Source: Salinimonas lutimaris
GTDB taxonomy: Bacteria; Pseudomonadota; Gammaproteobacteria; Enterobacterales; Alteromonadaceae
Reading direction: 5' to 3'
DNA: 64,000 bases
Assembly (NCBI RefSeq): GCF_005222225.1
Contig: NZ_CP036536.1
Location: 1,078,001 to 1,142,000, forward strand
The translations under genes were made by a program, and so were the position numbers. The notes under the pieces are model-generated. The model was not told where the DNA came from. It saw nothing but the letters and a program-made list of their open reading frames with translations, and made no database searches. Below, piece by piece: positions 9,471 through 20,051 of this stretch; the stretch's first letter is position 1; each line of letters begins with the position of its first letter.

Positions 9471-10546
9471 TTTGGCTGGCTGAGTGGTTGACCCAGTTCG
9501 AAACAGGATTCAATGTATTCTCGTATCTGACGATGCGGGCGATTCTGAGCACCCTGACGGCGTTACTCATCGCTATTATTATTGGCCCCAAAATGATTCG
9601 TGCGCTGCAGCGCATGCAAATAGGGCAGACTGTGCGTGACGATGGCCCGCAAAGCCATTTGTCAAAATCCGGTACCCCGACGATGGGCGGATTGCTGATA
9701 CTGGCCGCGATTGTCACCAGTGTGGTGTTGTGGGCAGATTTAACTAACCGCTATGTGCTGGTAACCCTGTCTGTGGTCATCGGCTACGGCATCATCGGGT
9801 TTGTGGATGATTACCGCAAGGTGATTCGCAAAGACTCGAAAGGACTGATCGCCCGCTGGAAGTATTTCTGGCAGTCGGTGATTGCCATTGGTATTGCATT
9901 TTTTCTGTATTCCACCGCTGCTACTGAAGCAGAAACATCATTACTGGTCCCGTTCTTCAAGGAAGTGTTCCCGCAGCTGGGGATCTTCTACATGATGGTG
10001 GTGTACTTTGCCATTGTGGGGACCAGTAACGCGGTTAACCTGACCGATGGCCTGGATGGTCTGGCGATTGTGCCGACGATTCTGGTCGCCGGCGCACTGG
10101 CGATCTTTGCATATGTGACCGGTAACGTGAAGTTTGCCGATTATCTGAATATTCCCTTTATACCCATGGCCGGCGAGCTGGTGATTGTGTGTACCGCTAT
10201 TGTGGGAGCCGGGTTAGGCTTTTTGTGGTTTAACACCTATCCGGCACAGGTTTTCATGGGCGATGTGGGGTCGCTGGCGCTGGGTGGTACCTTAGGGGTG
10301 CTGGCGGTACTGGTGCGCCAGGAAATTGTACTGATCATTATGGGCGGTGTGTTTGTGGCCGAAACCCTGTCAGTCATTTTGCAAGTCGGTTCCTACAAGC
10401 TTCGCGGCCAGCGCATCTTTCGCATGGCGCCGATTCACCACCACTATGAGCTGAAAGGCTGGCCGGAACCCCGGGTGATTGTTCGCTTCTGGATTATCTC
10501 CCTGATTCTGGTGCTGGTGGGTCTGGCGACGTTGAAGCTAAGGTAA
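9464..10546 (+). CDS. mraY: Phospho-MurNAc-pentapeptide transferase MraY
   Basis: A 360-residue polytopic inner-membrane enzyme making lipid I from undecaprenyl phosphate and UDP-MurNAc-pentapeptide. Length equals E. coli MraY, with about ten membrane segments. Diagnostic motifs are SGTPTMGG near residue 70, the aspartate pair [29 protein letters not shown] and the His-rich cytoplasmic loop MAPIHHHYE. It overlaps the end of murF by seven bases. Confidence 0.97.
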   Translation: MLIWLAEWLTQFETGFNVFSYLTMRAILSTLTALLIAIIIGPKMIRALQRMQIGQTVRDDGPQSHLSKSGTPTMGGLLILAAIVTSVVLWADLTNRYVLVTLSVVIGYGIIGFVDDYRKVIRKDSKGLIARWKYFWQSVIAIGIAFFLYSTAATEAETSLLVPFFKEVFPQLGIFYMMVVYFAIVGTSNAVNLTDGLDGLAIVPTILVAGALAIFAYVTGNVKFADYLNIPFIPMAGELVIVCTAIVGAGLGFLWFNTYPAQVFMGDVGSLALGGTLGVLAVLVRQEIVLIIMGGVFVAETLSVILQVGSYKLRGQRIFRMAPIHHHYELKGWPEPRVIVRFWIISLILVLVGLATLKLR

Positions 10547-10550
10547 TCTG

Positions 10551-11861
10551 ATGATGTCCCTACAACTTGCAGGACAAAGGATTGTGGTGGCCGGGCTGGG
10601 TATCAGCGGGCAGGCGAGTATCCGCTTTTTACTCTCTCAGCAGGCGCAGTTAAAGGTATGGGATACCCGTGCTGATGCACCAGTGCCTGACGATATCACC
10701 TGTCCGGTGGTGCGTGGTGCACTGCCGCAGGGGTATTGGGATGATGTGACCACACTGGTGGTCAGTCCCGGCATTGATTTACAGCATGAAGGCGTGCAGC
10801 AGGCGATGACCTCAGAGGTTGAGGTTATCGGTGAAATTGAGCTGTTTGCCCGTATCAACACCCGCCCGTGTCTGGGCATTACCGGCTCTAATGGTAAAAC
10901 CACGGTAACCCTGCTGCTGACCCACATACTCAATAGTTGCGGCATTCGCGCTGTGGCGGCAGGTAACGTAGGTAAACCGGCGCTAAGCACGCTTGACGAT
11001 GATGTTGACATGGTGGTGCTGGAGCTATCCAGCTTTCAGCTTGAAACCACCTCATCATTGGCGCTGGAGGGCGCAACGCTGCTTAATCTTAGCGATGATC
11101 ATCTGGATCGCCACAAAACCATGGCCGCGTACAGTGATGCCAAACAACGTATTTTCAACCATGCGACTCAGGCATTATGCTGGCGTGAACAGCAGCTGAC
11201 CTATCCACTGTCATTATCTGTACAGGTGCATGAGTTTGGCCTGGCTGACACCGCCGACGACTTTGGTTTTTGCAATAATATGATCACCTGGCAGGGTAAA
11301 CCCCTGCTGGATATCAGCACCGTACAGCTGGTCGGTACGCACAATATTCTTAATATTCAGGCTGCAATAGGCCTGGCGATGTGTGCCGGTGTAGAGGCCA
11401 GCGCCGCTGCTGCGGCAGTGGCAACCTTTGCTCCGGTGGCGCATCGGTGCGTAACCCTGCCAACCAGCGACAAAATTCGCTGGATTGATGATTCAAAAGC
11501 AACCAATGCCGGTGCGACGATTGCTGCGCTGACCGGACTTGGGGCCGGAAAAACCGGCCGCCTGATTCTGATTGCCGGCGGGGATGGTAAAGGAGCCGAT
11601 TTTGCTGTGCTGACCCCCTATTTGCACCAGTATGTGGATGAGCTTATCACTTTGGGCAAAGATGGCCCTGCACTGGCCGCACTGAAAAGCGGCGCGTATC
11701 AGGTGGCCAACATGCCTGAAGCGGTCGAACAGGCCCGGGCGCTGGCCAGTCCCGGCGATATTGTGTTGATGTCACCGGCCTGCGCCAGCCTGGATATGTT
11801 TAAAAATTATGTGCACCGGGCCGAAGTCTTCGCCCAGGCTGTGGCCGGAGGCGCCGAATGA
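10551..11861 (+). CDS. murD: UDP-MurNAc-L-alanine:D-glutamate ligase MurD
   Basis: A 436-residue cytoplasmic ligase adding D-Glu. An N-terminal Rossmann segment (VVAGLGISGQA) is followed by the ATP loop TGSNGKTTVT, SSFQLE, and NLSDDHLDRH; the C-terminal domain starts with IDDSKATN. Two adjacent ATG codons are possible starts. It follows mraY by four bases and overlaps ftsW by ATGA. Confidence 0.96.
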   Translation: MMSLQLAGQRIVVAGLGISGQASIRFLLSQQAQLKVWDTRADAPVPDDITCPVVRGALPQGYWDDVTTLVVSPGIDLQHEGVQQAMTSEVEVIGEIELFARINTRPCLGITGSNGKTTVTLLLTHILNSCGIRAVAAGNVGKPALSTLDDDVDMVVLELSSFQLETTSSLALEGATLLNLSDDHLDRHKTMAAYSDAKQRIFNHATQALCWREQQLTYPLSLSVQVHEFGLADTADDFGFCNNMITWQGKPLLDISTVQLVGTHNILNIQAAIGLAMCAGVEASAAAAAVATFAPVAHRCVTLPTSDKIRWIDDSKATNAGATIAALTGLGAGKTGRLILIAGGDGKGADFAVLTPYLHQYVDELITLGKDGPALAALKSGAYQVANMPEAVEQARALASPGDIVLMSPACASLDMFKNYVHRAEVFAQAVAGGAE

Positions 11862-13141
11862 TGGGAGCGGCAACCGAAAAACTGGCCGGACTGTTCAGTG
11901 CTCGCCATGATAACAGCAATGGCCTGCGTAAACCCTTTGATGTGCCTCTGTTACTGGTCACCCTGACGCTGATGACGATAGGCCTTATCGTTGTGACCTC
12001 GGCTTCTATGCCGGTGGCAGAGCGTGAGTATACCAGTCCGTTCTACTTCTCTATCCGACACGGTATTTATCTGCTGGTGGCCATCGGTACTGCCGCAGTG
12101 GTGATTAATATTCCAATGAGTTTCTGGCGGCTGGTTAACCCCTGGCTGCTACTGGCAGCTATCGGCCTGCTGGTTGCGGTGTTGCTGGTTGGGCGCAGTA
12201 TCAATGGCAGTACCCGCTGGATTGTACTGGGGCCTTTTACCCTTCAGCCTGCGGAGCTGGCCAAGTTATTTTTCTTTACCTATCTGGCCGGGTATCTGGT
12301 GCGCCGCTACGAAGAGCTGACCGAGAATCTCAAAGGATTTATCAAACCTCTGGTAGTGATGTTTGTGCTGGCCCTGCTGTTACTGTTTCAGCCCGACTTT
12401 GGCACCATGGTGGTGATGCTGACAACGACCATGGGGTTGTTGTTTCTGGCCGGGGCCCGGCTCTGGCAATTTTTCGGCGTTGTATTTGTTGGCCTGGTAG
12501 CCATTGTGATGCTGATTGTGTTTGAAGAATATCGGATGCGGCGAGTGACGTCCTTTTTAGACCCCTGGGCCGATCCCTTTGGTAGTGGCTATCAGCTGAC
12601 TCAGTCTTTAATGGCTTATGGTCGCGGCAGCTGGTTTGGGCAGGGGCTGGGAAACAGCTATCAGAAACTGGAATTTCTGACTCAGGCACATTCTGATTTC
12701 ATTATGGCCATTCTGGCAGAAGAGTTGGGGTTTGTTGGCGTGTTGTTCGTACTTGGGCTGATTCTGTTTCTGGTCACCCGGGCAATGCGTATCGGTCATC
12801 ATGCCATTCAGCATGAACGTCCGTTTGAAGGGTATCTGGCCTACGCGATTGGCATCTGGCTGAGTTTTCAGACCGCGGTTAACGTGGGCGCCAGTGTTGG
12901 TATTTTGCCTACCAAAGGCCTGACCCTGCCGTTTATCAGTTATGGCGGTACCAGCCTGATTGTGATGTCAGTGGCGGTGGCCATGCTGTTGCGGATTGAT
13001 TATGAGGCGCGCCAGGCAGACAGCCAGGTACGGCCAGCCCGGGAAAAGCCTAAAAAACTGAATAAACCTAAAGCCGACAATGGCAAACAACAGGCTAAAG
13101 CGCTGGTGGATGAACTGGCCCGGGAGAGCGCCAGTGAGTAA
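11858..13141 (+). CDS. ftsW: Septal peptidoglycan glycosyltransferase FtsW
   Basis: A 427-residue SEDS-family membrane protein with about ten membrane segments, polymerising septal glycan strands together with FtsI. Seen motifs are the loop GSTRWIVLGPFTLQPAELAK, LLLFQPDFGTMVV, the GLGNSYQKL loop, AHSDFIMAILAEELG and the C-terminal ISYGGTSL. The tail after the last helix is Lys/Pro-rich and cytoplasmic. It overlaps murG by eight bases. Confidence 0.96.
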   Translation: MMGAATEKLAGLFSARHDNSNGLRKPFDVPLLLVTLTLMTIGLIVVTSASMPVAEREYTSPFYFSIRHGIYLLVAIGTAAVVINIPMSFWRLVNPWLLLAAIGLLVAVLLVGRSINGSTRWIVLGPFTLQPAELAKLFFFTYLAGYLVRRYEELTENLKGFIKPLVVMFVLALLLLFQPDFGTMVVMLTTTMGLLFLAGARLWQFFGVVFVGLVAIVMLIVFEEYRMRRVTSFLDPWADPFGSGYQLTQSLMAYGRGSWFGQGLGNSYQKLEFLTQAHSDFIMAILAEELGFVGVLFVLGLILFLVTRAMRIGHHAIQHERPFEGYLAYAIGIWLSFQTAVNVGASVGILPTKGLTLPFISYGGTSLIVMSVAVAMLLRIDYEARQADSQVRPAREKPKKLNKPKADNGKQQAKALVDELARESASE

Positions 13142-14207
13142 ACGATGCCTGATTATGGCGGGCGGTACCGGCGGTCATGTTTTTCCGGCGCTGGCAGTAG
13201 CCACCGAGCTACGTGAACAGGGCTGGGATGTCCAGTGGCTGGGTACCGCCGAGCGGATGGAAGCGCAGCTGGTGCCAAAGCATGATTTTCCAATTCATTT
13301 TTTACCGGTGAAGGGCTTGCGGGGTAAAGGGCTCAGTGCCCGTGTTCAGGGCGTACTTGCACTGGCCAAAAGTCTGATTGCGGCGCGCCGGCTCATCAAA
13401 AAACTCAAGCCAGATCTGGTCGTAGGATTTGGTGGGTATGCCAGTGGTCCTGGCGGCGCCGCGGCCTGGAGTGCGGGTGTACCGGTTGTTATCCACGAGC
13501 AAAATGCCGCTATTGGCATGACCAACAAGCTGCTGGGCAAGCTGGCCAGTAAAATTCTGCTGGGCTTCGCTGAGGCCGCAGAGCAGTTTGGCGCTGCCAG
13601 AACACGGTGTATCACTGTGGGTAATCCGGTTCGCCCTGAGATTTGCGCACTGCCTCAAAAAGTCAGTGCTCACACACCGCTACGGCTACTGGTAGTCGGA
13701 GGAAGTCTGGGCTCTGTACCGTTAAACACGCTAGTGCCTGAGGCTGTTGCCAGTCAGTCGCAACTGGAAATCTGGCATCAAAGCGGACGCGGTAATCAGG
13801 CTGCGCTGGAGCAGGCGTATGACAACGCCCGGTGTCAGTGGCGGGTGACTGAGTTTATTGACGATATGGCAGCAGCATACCACTGGGCAGATGTGATAAT
13901 CTGCCGGGCTGGGGCATTAACCGTGGCAGAGGTGGCAGCAGCCGGATTGACCGCTGTATTTGTGCCGCTGCCCCATGCGGTGGATGATCACCAGACAAAA
14001 AATGCTGCTGCGCTGGTTAAGGCTGGGGCAGCGACGCTGATACCCCAGACACAGCTGGCGGAACAGCTTCCAGGGGTTATTGCAACGTGGACAAAGTACC
14101 CGCAACAGTGTGTGGAAATGGGCGCTAAAGCCCGCGCACTGGCAATAACTGATGCAACAAACAATGTAGTAAAACAGTGCAGGACACTGCTAGGAGATAC
14201 GGCCTGA
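13134..14207 (+). CDS. murG: UDP-GlcNAc transferase MurG
   Basis: A 357-residue GT28-family glycosyltransferase converting lipid I to lipid II at the inner face of the membrane. The N-terminal motif [25 protein letters not shown] and the C-terminal HEQNA and [10 protein letters not shown] motifs are visible. The start is a GTG preceded by GGAGAG; it gives the E. coli length (355), whereas the longer open frame would add 18 residues read from inside ftsW in another frame. The stop shares a base with the murC start. Confidence 0.95.
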   Translation: MSKRCLIMAGGTGGHVFPALAVATELREQGWDVQWLGTAERMEAQLVPKHDFPIHFLPVKGLRGKGLSARVQGVLALAKSLIAARRLIKKLKPDLVVGFGGYASGPGGAAAWSAGVPVVIHEQNAAIGMTNKLLGKLASKILLGFAEAAEQFGAARTRCITVGNPVRPEICALPQKVSAHTPLRLLVVGGSLGSVPLNTLVPEAVASQSQLEIWHQSGRGNQAALEQAYDNARCQWRVTEFIDDMAAAYHWADVIICRAGALTVAEVAAAGLTAVFVPLPHAVDDHQTKNAAALVKAGAATLIPQTQLAEQLPGVIATWTKYPQQCVEMGAKARALAITDATNNVVKQCRTLLGDTA

Positions 14208-15652
14208 TGGTTTTAGAAACGCCGTTTCAAAGCCCCCAGATGCGCAAGGTTAACCGCATCTTTTTTATCGGTATTGGTGGCGCCGGCATGGGCGGTATTG
14301 CCGAGGTATTATTAAATGAAGGTTATCAGGTAGCCGGCTCAGATCAGCAGCCCGGCGCGATGACCGAACGGCTGACGGAGCTGGGCGCGCAGGTCAGTAT
14401 TGGCCATGCTGCCGACAATGTTCAGCACGCCGATGTGGTGGTGGTATCCAGTGCCATTAACGAAAAAAATCCCGAGGTGCAGTACGCCCGGGCGCAGCGT
14501 ATTCCCATCATTCGCCGGGCAGAAATGCTGGCTGAACTGATGCGCTTTCGACATGGCATCGCGGTGGCTGGTACGCATGGTAAAACCACCACAACCAGCC
14601 TGATTGCCACCATTTTTGCAGAAGCTGAGCGCGATCCCACGTTTGTTATCGGTGGCCTGCTCAACAGCGCTGGTACCAACGCAAGGCTGGGGCGCAGCCG
14701 GTATTTAATTGCTGAAGCCGATGAAAGTGATGCATCGTTTTTGCACCTGCAACCTATGGTGGCAGTGGTGACCAATATCGAAGCGGATCATATGGACACT
14801 TACGAGGGTGACTTCAACCGCATGAAGGACACCTATGTGGACTTTTTGCACAACCTTCCATTTTATGGCCAGGCGATATTGTGTGGTGATGATCACAATA
14901 TTCAGTCTATACGTGATCGAATCGGCCGCAATATTATTACCTATGGGTTTGAAAACCATAACGATATTACCGCCACTGATGTGCAACTGGCGTTTGGCCA
15001 GGCACAATTTACTGTCCACCGTAAAGGCTGTGATGATCTGCAGGTTACCCTCAACCTGAGCGGGCGGCACAATGTGCTTAACGCGCTGGCTGCGATTGCC
15101 GTGGCCACTGACGAGGGCGTGGAAGATGATGCCATCGTCAGAGCCCTGAAAGAATTTGGCGGAATCGGCAGACGGTTTGAACTGTTGGGTGATTTTGCGA
15201 CCTCAGTAGGAGAGGTATCTTTGGTTGATGATTATGGTCATCATCCTACCGAAGTGGCTGCAACCATTGCGGCGGCGCGGGCCAACTGGCCACAACGCCG
15301 GCTGGTGATGATTTATCAGCCCCACCGGTTTTCCCGTACCCGGGATCTGTACGAAGATTTTGTGGAAGTGTTGTCACAGGTCGATGTGCTGCTGATGTTA
15401 GACGTCTATGCGGCCAGCGAACAGCCGATAGACGGTGCTGACAGTAAATCATTGTGCCGGTCGATGCGGGCTCGTGGACAGCTTGAGCCGATTTATGTAG
15501 GTGATAAAGAAAATTTACCCGGAATTCTGGCAAACCTTATGCAGGAAAATGACCTGGTTATGACTCAGGGCGCAGGTAACATCGGCCAGATTGCAAAATA
15601 TCTGGCAGCTGCAAAAATGGAACCGAAAAATATTTTGGATGAGAAAAAGTAA
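14207..15652 (+). CDS. murC: UDP-MurNAc:L-alanine ligase MurC
   Basis: A 481-residue ligase adding the first amino acid to UDP-MurNAc. The Rossmann motif [14 protein letters not shown] lies near residue 20, the ATP loop is GTHGKTTT, and [10 protein letters not shown] starts the C-terminal domain. The start has AGGAGA nine bases upstream and shares a base with the murG stop; the open frame extends ten codons further but without a better signal. The gene ends in a one-base overlap with ddlB. Confidence 0.95.
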   Translation: MVLETPFQSPQMRKVNRIFFIGIGGAGMGGIAEVLLNEGYQVAGSDQQPGAMTERLTELGAQVSIGHAADNVQHADVVVVSSAINEKNPEVQYARAQRIPIIRRAEMLAELMRFRHGIAVAGTHGKTTTTSLIATIFAEAERDPTFVIGGLLNSAGTNARLGRSRYLIAEADESDASFLHLQPMVAVVTNIEADHMDTYEGDFNRMKDTYVDFLHNLPFYGQAILCGDDHNIQSIRDRIGRNIITYGFENHNDITATDVQLAFGQAQFTVHRKGCDDLQVTLNLSGRHNVLNALAAIAVATDEGVEDDAIVRALKEFGGIGRRFELLGDFATSVGEVSLVDDYGHHPTEVAATIAAARANWPQRRLVMIYQPHRFSRTRDLYEDFVEVLSQVDVLLMLDVYAASEQPIDGADSKSLCRSMRARGQLEPIYVGDKENLPGILANLMQENDLVMTQGAGNIGQIAKYLAAAKMEPKNILDEKK

Positions 15653-16593
15653 TGAGTAATACATATCAGGCAAGTGATTTTGGTCGCGTCGCAGTACTGC
15701 TTGGTGGAGACTCAGCGGAGCGGGAAGTCTCGTTACGTTCTGGTAAAGCGGTGGCCGCAGCCTTGCAAAGACAAGGCATTGATGTTATTGAATTTGACCC
15801 TGCAAAAAGGCAAATAACTGATTTAATAGAAGAAAAAGTTGATCGCGCATTAATCATGTTACACGGGCGCGGCGGCGAAGACGGCTCCATGCAGGGGGCG
15901 TTACAACAGTTGAAAATCCCTTATACCGGCAGCGGTGTACTGGGCTCAGCGCTGGCCATGGACAAGATTCACAGTAAGCAAATTTGGGAAAGCCTGGGAA
16001 TGCCAACGGCGAAATACCAAATTGCTGATAAATCAGACTTTGAAGCTGGATCATGCAGCGCTATAATGAAAAGATTGGGGAATAAAGTCATGGTCAAGCC
16101 GGCTTGTGAAGGTTCAAGCATTGGCATGGCAAAAGTGACAAGCGCTAAACAACTAGAAACTGCCATTCAGGACGCCTTTAATTATGATAATCAGGTCCTG
16201 CTGGAGCAGTTCATTGACGGCCCCGAGTTTACCGTTGCTTTATTGCAGGGAAAAGCTCTTCCGTCTATCCGCATGTCTACCCCCCATACATTTTACGATT
16301 ATGCAGCCAAGTATCAGGATGATACGACGCAGTATTTCTGCCCCAGCGGTTTAAGCGACGAGCAGGAAGCGCGATTGGCGGAACTGGCATCCAAGGCATT
16401 TCACGCGCTGTCCGGCAAAGGCTGGGGCAGAGTGGATGTGATGCAGGATGCATCAGGCGATTTTTATCTGCTGGAGTCCAATACCGTTCCCGGCATGACT
16501 GAAAAAAGTCTGGTGCCCAAGGCCGCCCGGGTTGCTGGTATAGATTTTGACGCATTGACCTTAGCCATACTGGCGACCAGTATGCCTGAATAA
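15652..16593 (+). CDS. ddlB: D-alanine:D-alanine ligase (DdlB type)
   Basis: A 313-residue ATP-grasp enzyme making D-Ala-D-Ala for MurF. Family motifs are VLLGGDSAEREVSLRSG at the N-terminus, LHGRGGEDGSMQG, the P-loop-like VKPACEGSSIGM, and LLESNTVPGMTEKSLVPKAA at the C-terminus. Residues expected for the D-Ala depsipeptide-resistance enzymes are not seen, so an ordinary ligase is likely. The 5' half looks more A-rich than its neighbours. It lies between murC and ftsQ, the standard place for ddlB. Confidence 0.94.
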   Translation: MSNTYQASDFGRVAVLLGGDSAEREVSLRSGKAVAAALQRQGIDVIEFDPAKRQITDLIEEKVDRALIMLHGRGGEDGSMQGALQQLKIPYTGSGVLGSALAMDKIHSKQIWESLGMPTAKYQIADKSDFEAGSCSAIMKRLGNKVMVKPACEGSSIGMAKVTSAKQLETAIQDAFNYDNQVLLEQFIDGPEFTVALLQGKALPSIRMSTPHTFYDYAAKYQDDTTQYFCPSGLSDEQEARLAELASKAFHALSGKGWGRVDVMQDASGDFYLLESNTVPGMTEKSLVPKAARVAGIDFDALTLAILATSMPE

Positions 16594-16615
16594 GTGACAG
16601 GAACAGATTGGACCG

Positions 16616-17341
16616 ATGCAGGTAATGGACCGCAAACAGGCACGCTTATGGGCTGGGCTGATATTTTTGCTAAGTCTGATAGGCGCGCTGACCTATGGTG
16701 GGTTTGCGGTTAATGACTGGCTGAAAGACGAACAGCGTATGCCGGTGCAGGTGATTAACTTTTCGGGTGAGTTTTCACACGTGAATGTGGGTCGGCTGGA
16801 GCAACTGATTCGGCAATCTCAACCTGGCAGTTTTTTTGAGCTTGATGTGAATGAGGTATTCACGCTGATTGAAGCACAGCCCTGGATTTATCGGGCATCG
16901 GTGCGCAAGCAGTGGCCCAATACCTTAAAAATTTATCTGGTTGAGCAGCAGCCCGTCGCCCAGTGGAATGACGATATGCTGCTAAATCCGTACGGCGATA
17001 CCTTTGAGGCCAGTGCACCTGAAATGACTTTGCCAAAACTGTTTGGCCCCGGTGGCAGTGAAAAAACTGCACTGGAGGGCTACAACGCGATGAAGTCGCT
17101 ATTGGCAACCTCATCCATGGGTATTTCTGAGTTGTCATTAAGCGAGCGCTTTGCCTGGCAGGTGCAGCTTAAAAATGGCATTGAACTTAATTTAGGTCGT
17201 CAGGAATTTATTGACCGGCTGCAGCGCTTTATCGATGTTTTTCCGCTGCTGACAAAAAACGAAAAGCCGGTTAAATACGTGGATTTGCGCTATGACACAG
17301 GATTTGCTGTGGGGTGGCTCGAAGACGACAAACAAAGTTAG
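16616..17341 (+). CDS. ftsQ: Cell division protein FtsQ
   Basis: A 241-residue bitopic divisome protein linking the early and late division proteins. A short cytoplasmic tail is followed by one membrane segment (about residues 10-30), a POTRA domain (FSGEFSHVNVGRLEQLI onward) and the FtsQ/DivIB beta domain containing QPWIYRASVRKQWPNTL. A second ATG three codons downstream is an equally good start. It follows ddlB by 22 bases. Confidence 0.93.
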   Translation: MQVMDRKQARLWAGLIFLLSLIGALTYGGFAVNDWLKDEQRMPVQVINFSGEFSHVNVGRLEQLIRQSQPGSFFELDVNEVFTLIEAQPWIYRASVRKQWPNTLKIYLVEQQPVAQWNDDMLLNPYGDTFEASAPEMTLPKLFGPGGSEKTALEGYNAMKSLLATSSMGISELSLSERFAWQVQLKNGIELNLGRQEFIDRLQRFIDVFPLLTKNEKPVKYVDLRYDTGFAVGWLEDDKQS

Positions 17342-17360
17342 TAAGAGAGTAAAAATAAAC

Positions 17361-18590
17361 ATGTCGAAAGCTGCTGAACGCAATTTGATCGTCGGACTGG
17401 ACATTGGTACCAGTCAGGTGAAGGCCGTGGTGGGCGAAGTGCTCAACGACGGTCAGATCAGTATTGTCGGTGTGGGAACTCATGCTTCAAAAGGTATGGA
17501 CAAAGGCGGCGTTAACGACCTGAACCTGGTGGTAAAGTCAGTGGAAAATGCGGTCAGCGAAATGGAGCTGATGGCCGACTGCCGGGTATCTTCTGTGTTT
17601 ATGTCTATTTCCGGGCGTCACGTTAAATGCCAGAACGAAAACGGCATGGTGCCGATTAATAATCAGGAAGTGACGCAGGAAGACGTGGATAACGTGATTC
17701 ACGCTGCCCGTTCGGTACCGATTGCTGCGGAGCGACGCTTGCTGCATGTACTGCCGCAGGAGTACACCATCGACGTACAGGAAGGAATTAAAAATCCGAT
17801 CGGTATGTCCGGTGTACGGATGGAAGCAGACGCGCACATTATTACCTGCGCTGATGATATGGCCAAGAATCTGACCAAATGCATCGAGCGTTGTGAGCTG
17901 ACCGCAGATCAGCTGATTTTCTCGGCACTGGCGTCTAGCTATGCGGTGCTGACCGACGATGAAAAAGAGTTAGGTGTGTGTGTTGTAGATATTGGCGGCG
18001 GCACAATGGATATCGTGATTTACACTGATGGCGCAATTCGTCACACCGCGGTGATCCCTGTGGCCGGTAATCAGATAACCAGTGACATAGCCAAGATTTT
18101 CCGCACACCGATCAGCAATGCAGAAGATATAAAAGTGAATTATGCCTGCGCACTGAAAGACATGGTGAGCATGGAAGATAATATCGAGGTTCCCAGCGTG
18201 GGTGGACGGCCTGCGCGGGCGATGTCCCGCCACACTCTGGCAGAAGTTATAGAACCACGATATCAGGAATTATATGAATTAGTGCACGATGAAATTCGTG
18301 CCAGTGGCCTGGAAGAGCAGATTGCAGCAGGACTGGTCCTGACTGGCGGAACCGCCAAGATGGAAGGGGCTGTTGAGTTTGCCGAAGAATTGTTCCAGAT
18401 GCCTGTGCGCGTCGGTAAGCCGATCAATGTGAAAGGTTTGTCCGAATATACTGACGATGCAGGATTTGCGACTGTGGTAGGGTTACTACAGTATGGGAAG
18501 ATGCAGTCAGAGAATAAAAAAATCAGTAAGCACAAACCGGTTGAGAGTGTATTTAACCGGGTGCAAAGCTGGTTCAAAGGTAATTTTTAA
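17361..18590 (+). CDS. ftsA: Cell division protein FtsA
   Basis: A 409-residue actin-like ATPase that tethers FtsZ to the membrane. The phosphate-1 motif LDIGTSQVKAVVGE is at the N-terminus, VVDIGGGTMDI near residue 204 is phosphate-2, and LTGGTAKMEG is the adenosine motif. The last 13 residues (VFNRVQSWFKGNF) form the amphipathic membrane-targeting helix. The ATG was chosen to match the E. coli length (420); the longer frame starts inside ftsQ. Confidence 0.95.
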   Translation: MSKAAERNLIVGLDIGTSQVKAVVGEVLNDGQISIVGVGTHASKGMDKGGVNDLNLVVKSVENAVSEMELMADCRVSSVFMSISGRHVKCQNENGMVPINNQEVTQEDVDNVIHAARSVPIAAERRLLHVLPQEYTIDVQEGIKNPIGMSGVRMEADAHIITCADDMAKNLTKCIERCELTADQLIFSALASSYAVLTDDEKELGVCVVDIGGGTMDIVIYTDGAIRHTAVIPVAGNQITSDIAKIFRTPISNAEDIKVNYACALKDMVSMEDNIEVPSVGGRPARAMSRHTLAEVIEPRYQELYELVHDEIRASGLEEQIAAGLVLTGGTAKMEGAVEFAEELFQMPVRVGKPINVKGLSEYTDDAGFATVVGLLQYGKMQSENKKISKHKPVESVFNRVQSWFKGNF

Positions 18591-18706
18591 TCATTTAATA
18601 TTTTGGGGGCGCTAAAGCTACGGCGTTGAAGATCGACACGGATGCAAACGATCTGCTGTCAATGACCTGGCTTAGTGTTGAAAAGACGTACAACCGGAGA
18701 GTAAGT

Positions 18707-19903
18707 ATGTTTGAATTAATGGATAGTCACGGCGAAGAAGCCGTAATCAAAGTCATCGGTGTCGGTGGCGGCGGCGGTAATGCAGTTGAGCACATGGTGG
18801 CTCAAAGCATCGAAGGTGTAGAATTTATCGCCATCAACACTGATGCACAGGTACTGCGTAGCTCTAGCGCAGATATTACATTACAAATCGGCTCAAATGT
18901 GACCAAAGGTCTGGGAGCCGGTGCTGATCCGAATGTAGGCCGTGATGCGGCGCAGGAAGATCGTGAGACCATTCGCCAGTCTCTGGACGGGGCAGACATG
19001 GTCTTTATCACAGCCGGTATGGGCGGTGGTACGGGAACAGGTGCAGCGCCTGAAGTGGCAAAAATTGCGCGCGAAATGGGTATTCTGACAGTTGCGGTAG
19101 TGACTAAACCTTTCCCATTCGAAGGTAAAAAACGCACAACATTTGCAGAACAGGGCATTATTGAGCTGGCTAACAATGTTGACTCTCTGATCACTATTCC
19201 TAATGAAAAACTGCTAAAGGTCATGGGACCGGGCACACCATTGTTACAGGCCTTCAGTGCTGCTAACGATGTACTGCGTGGTGCAGTCCAGGGTATTGCT
19301 GAGCTGATCACGCGTCCAGGCCTTATCAACGTTGACTTTGCGGACGTTCGCACTGTGATGTCTGAGATGGGTAAAGCGATGATGGGCAGCGGTGCAGCAT
19401 CGGGTCCTGACCGTGCTGAAGAAGCGGCAGAATCGGCAATTGCCAGTCCCCTTCTTGAAGATATCGACCTGTCAGGCGCTCGTGGTATTCTGGTGAATAT
19501 TACAGCTGGCCCGGACTTTGCAATTGATGAGTTTGAGACTGTAGGTAATGCGGTTAAAGCATTTGCCTCAGAAAATGCAACAGTAGTGGTCGGTACAGTT
19601 ATCGATATGGATATGACTGATGAACTACGTGTAACCGTAGTGGCAACAGGCATTGGCGCTGAGAAGAAACCAGACATTTCTCTGGTGAGTCCAGAAGGGT
19701 CACGCTTGTCATCATCATCAGCGCGCGAGTTTGGTGGAAATAACCAGTCTCAGTCGCAGGAAAGTCATGGGCACCATCAGCACCGCGGCAATGTTGGCGG
19801 AACTGAAGGTAATCAGGCACTGAAAGCAGATGATGAAGCGCAACCAAACAATGACCTTGAATATTTAGATATTCCGGCATTTTTGCGCAAACAAGCTGAC
19901 TAA
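18707..19903 (+). CDS. ftsZ: Cell division protein FtsZ
   Basis: A 398-residue tubulin-like GTPase that forms the Z ring. The tubulin signature [10 protein letters not shown] is present, with NTDAQ and the T7-loop [12 protein letters not shown] linker of about 60 residues, rich in Ser, Gln, Gly and His (HGHHQHRG), leads to the C-terminal peptide [15 protein letters not shown], which binds FtsA, ZipA and ZapD; zapD is also in this window. A GGAG site precedes the chosen ATG. The 116 bases between ftsA and ftsZ hold no gene and could carry a promoter I could not identify. Confidence 0.97.
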   Translation: MFELMDSHGEEAVIKVIGVGGGGGNAVEHMVAQSIEGVEFIAINTDAQVLRSSSADITLQIGSNVTKGLGAGADPNVGRDAAQEDRETIRQSLDGADMVFITAGMGGGTGTGAAPEVAKIAREMGILTVAVVTKPFPFEGKKRTTFAEQGIIELANNVDSLITIPNEKLLKVMGPGTPLLQAFSAANDVLRGAVQGIAELITRPGLINVDFADVRTVMSEMGKAMMGSGAASGPDRAEEAAESAIASPLLEDIDLSGARGILVNITAGPDFAIDEFETVGNAVKAFASENATVVVGTVIDMDMTDELRVTVVATGIGAEKKPDISLVSPEGSRLSSSSAREFGGNNQSQSQESHGHHQHRGNVGGTEGNQALKADDEAQPNNDLEYLDIPAFLRKQAD

Positions 19904-19936
19904 ACGGTTAGTTTTACAAAAATCTGGCGTCGGGTT

Positions 19937-19958
19937 GCTGCCATAAAGTTATGGCAGC
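19937..19958 (+). terminator. Hairpin at the end of the dcw operon
   Basis: A perfect 10-bp stem (GCTGCCATAA / TTATGGCAGC, two-base loop) lies 34 bases after ftsZ, with a moderate T run a few bases later. Because a strong promoter follows, it probably ends the dcw transcript before lpxC. Confidence 0.6.
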
Positions 19959-19987
19959 ACTTGAATTTTTGTCAAAGTGACACATTT

Positions 19988-20017
19988 TTGACAAAGGATC
20001 GCTATTGCCTGTATAAT
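19988..20017 (+). promoter_or_regulatory. lpxC promoter
   Basis: TTGACA, an 18-bp spacer and a perfect TATAAT lie 35 bases before the lpxC start. This is the strongest-looking sigma-70 promoter in the window and gives lpxC a transcript separate from ftsZ. Confidence 0.85.
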
Positions 20018-20051
20018 ACGCGACCGCTTTTTGAATAGGTAAAAGCAAACG

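Noticed and set aside
18802-19677. A 291-codon minus-strand frame inside ftsZ
   Set aside because: It is antisense to a fully conserved ftsZ, and its Ser/Pro/Ala/Arg-rich sequence is that of a complementary-strand shadow.
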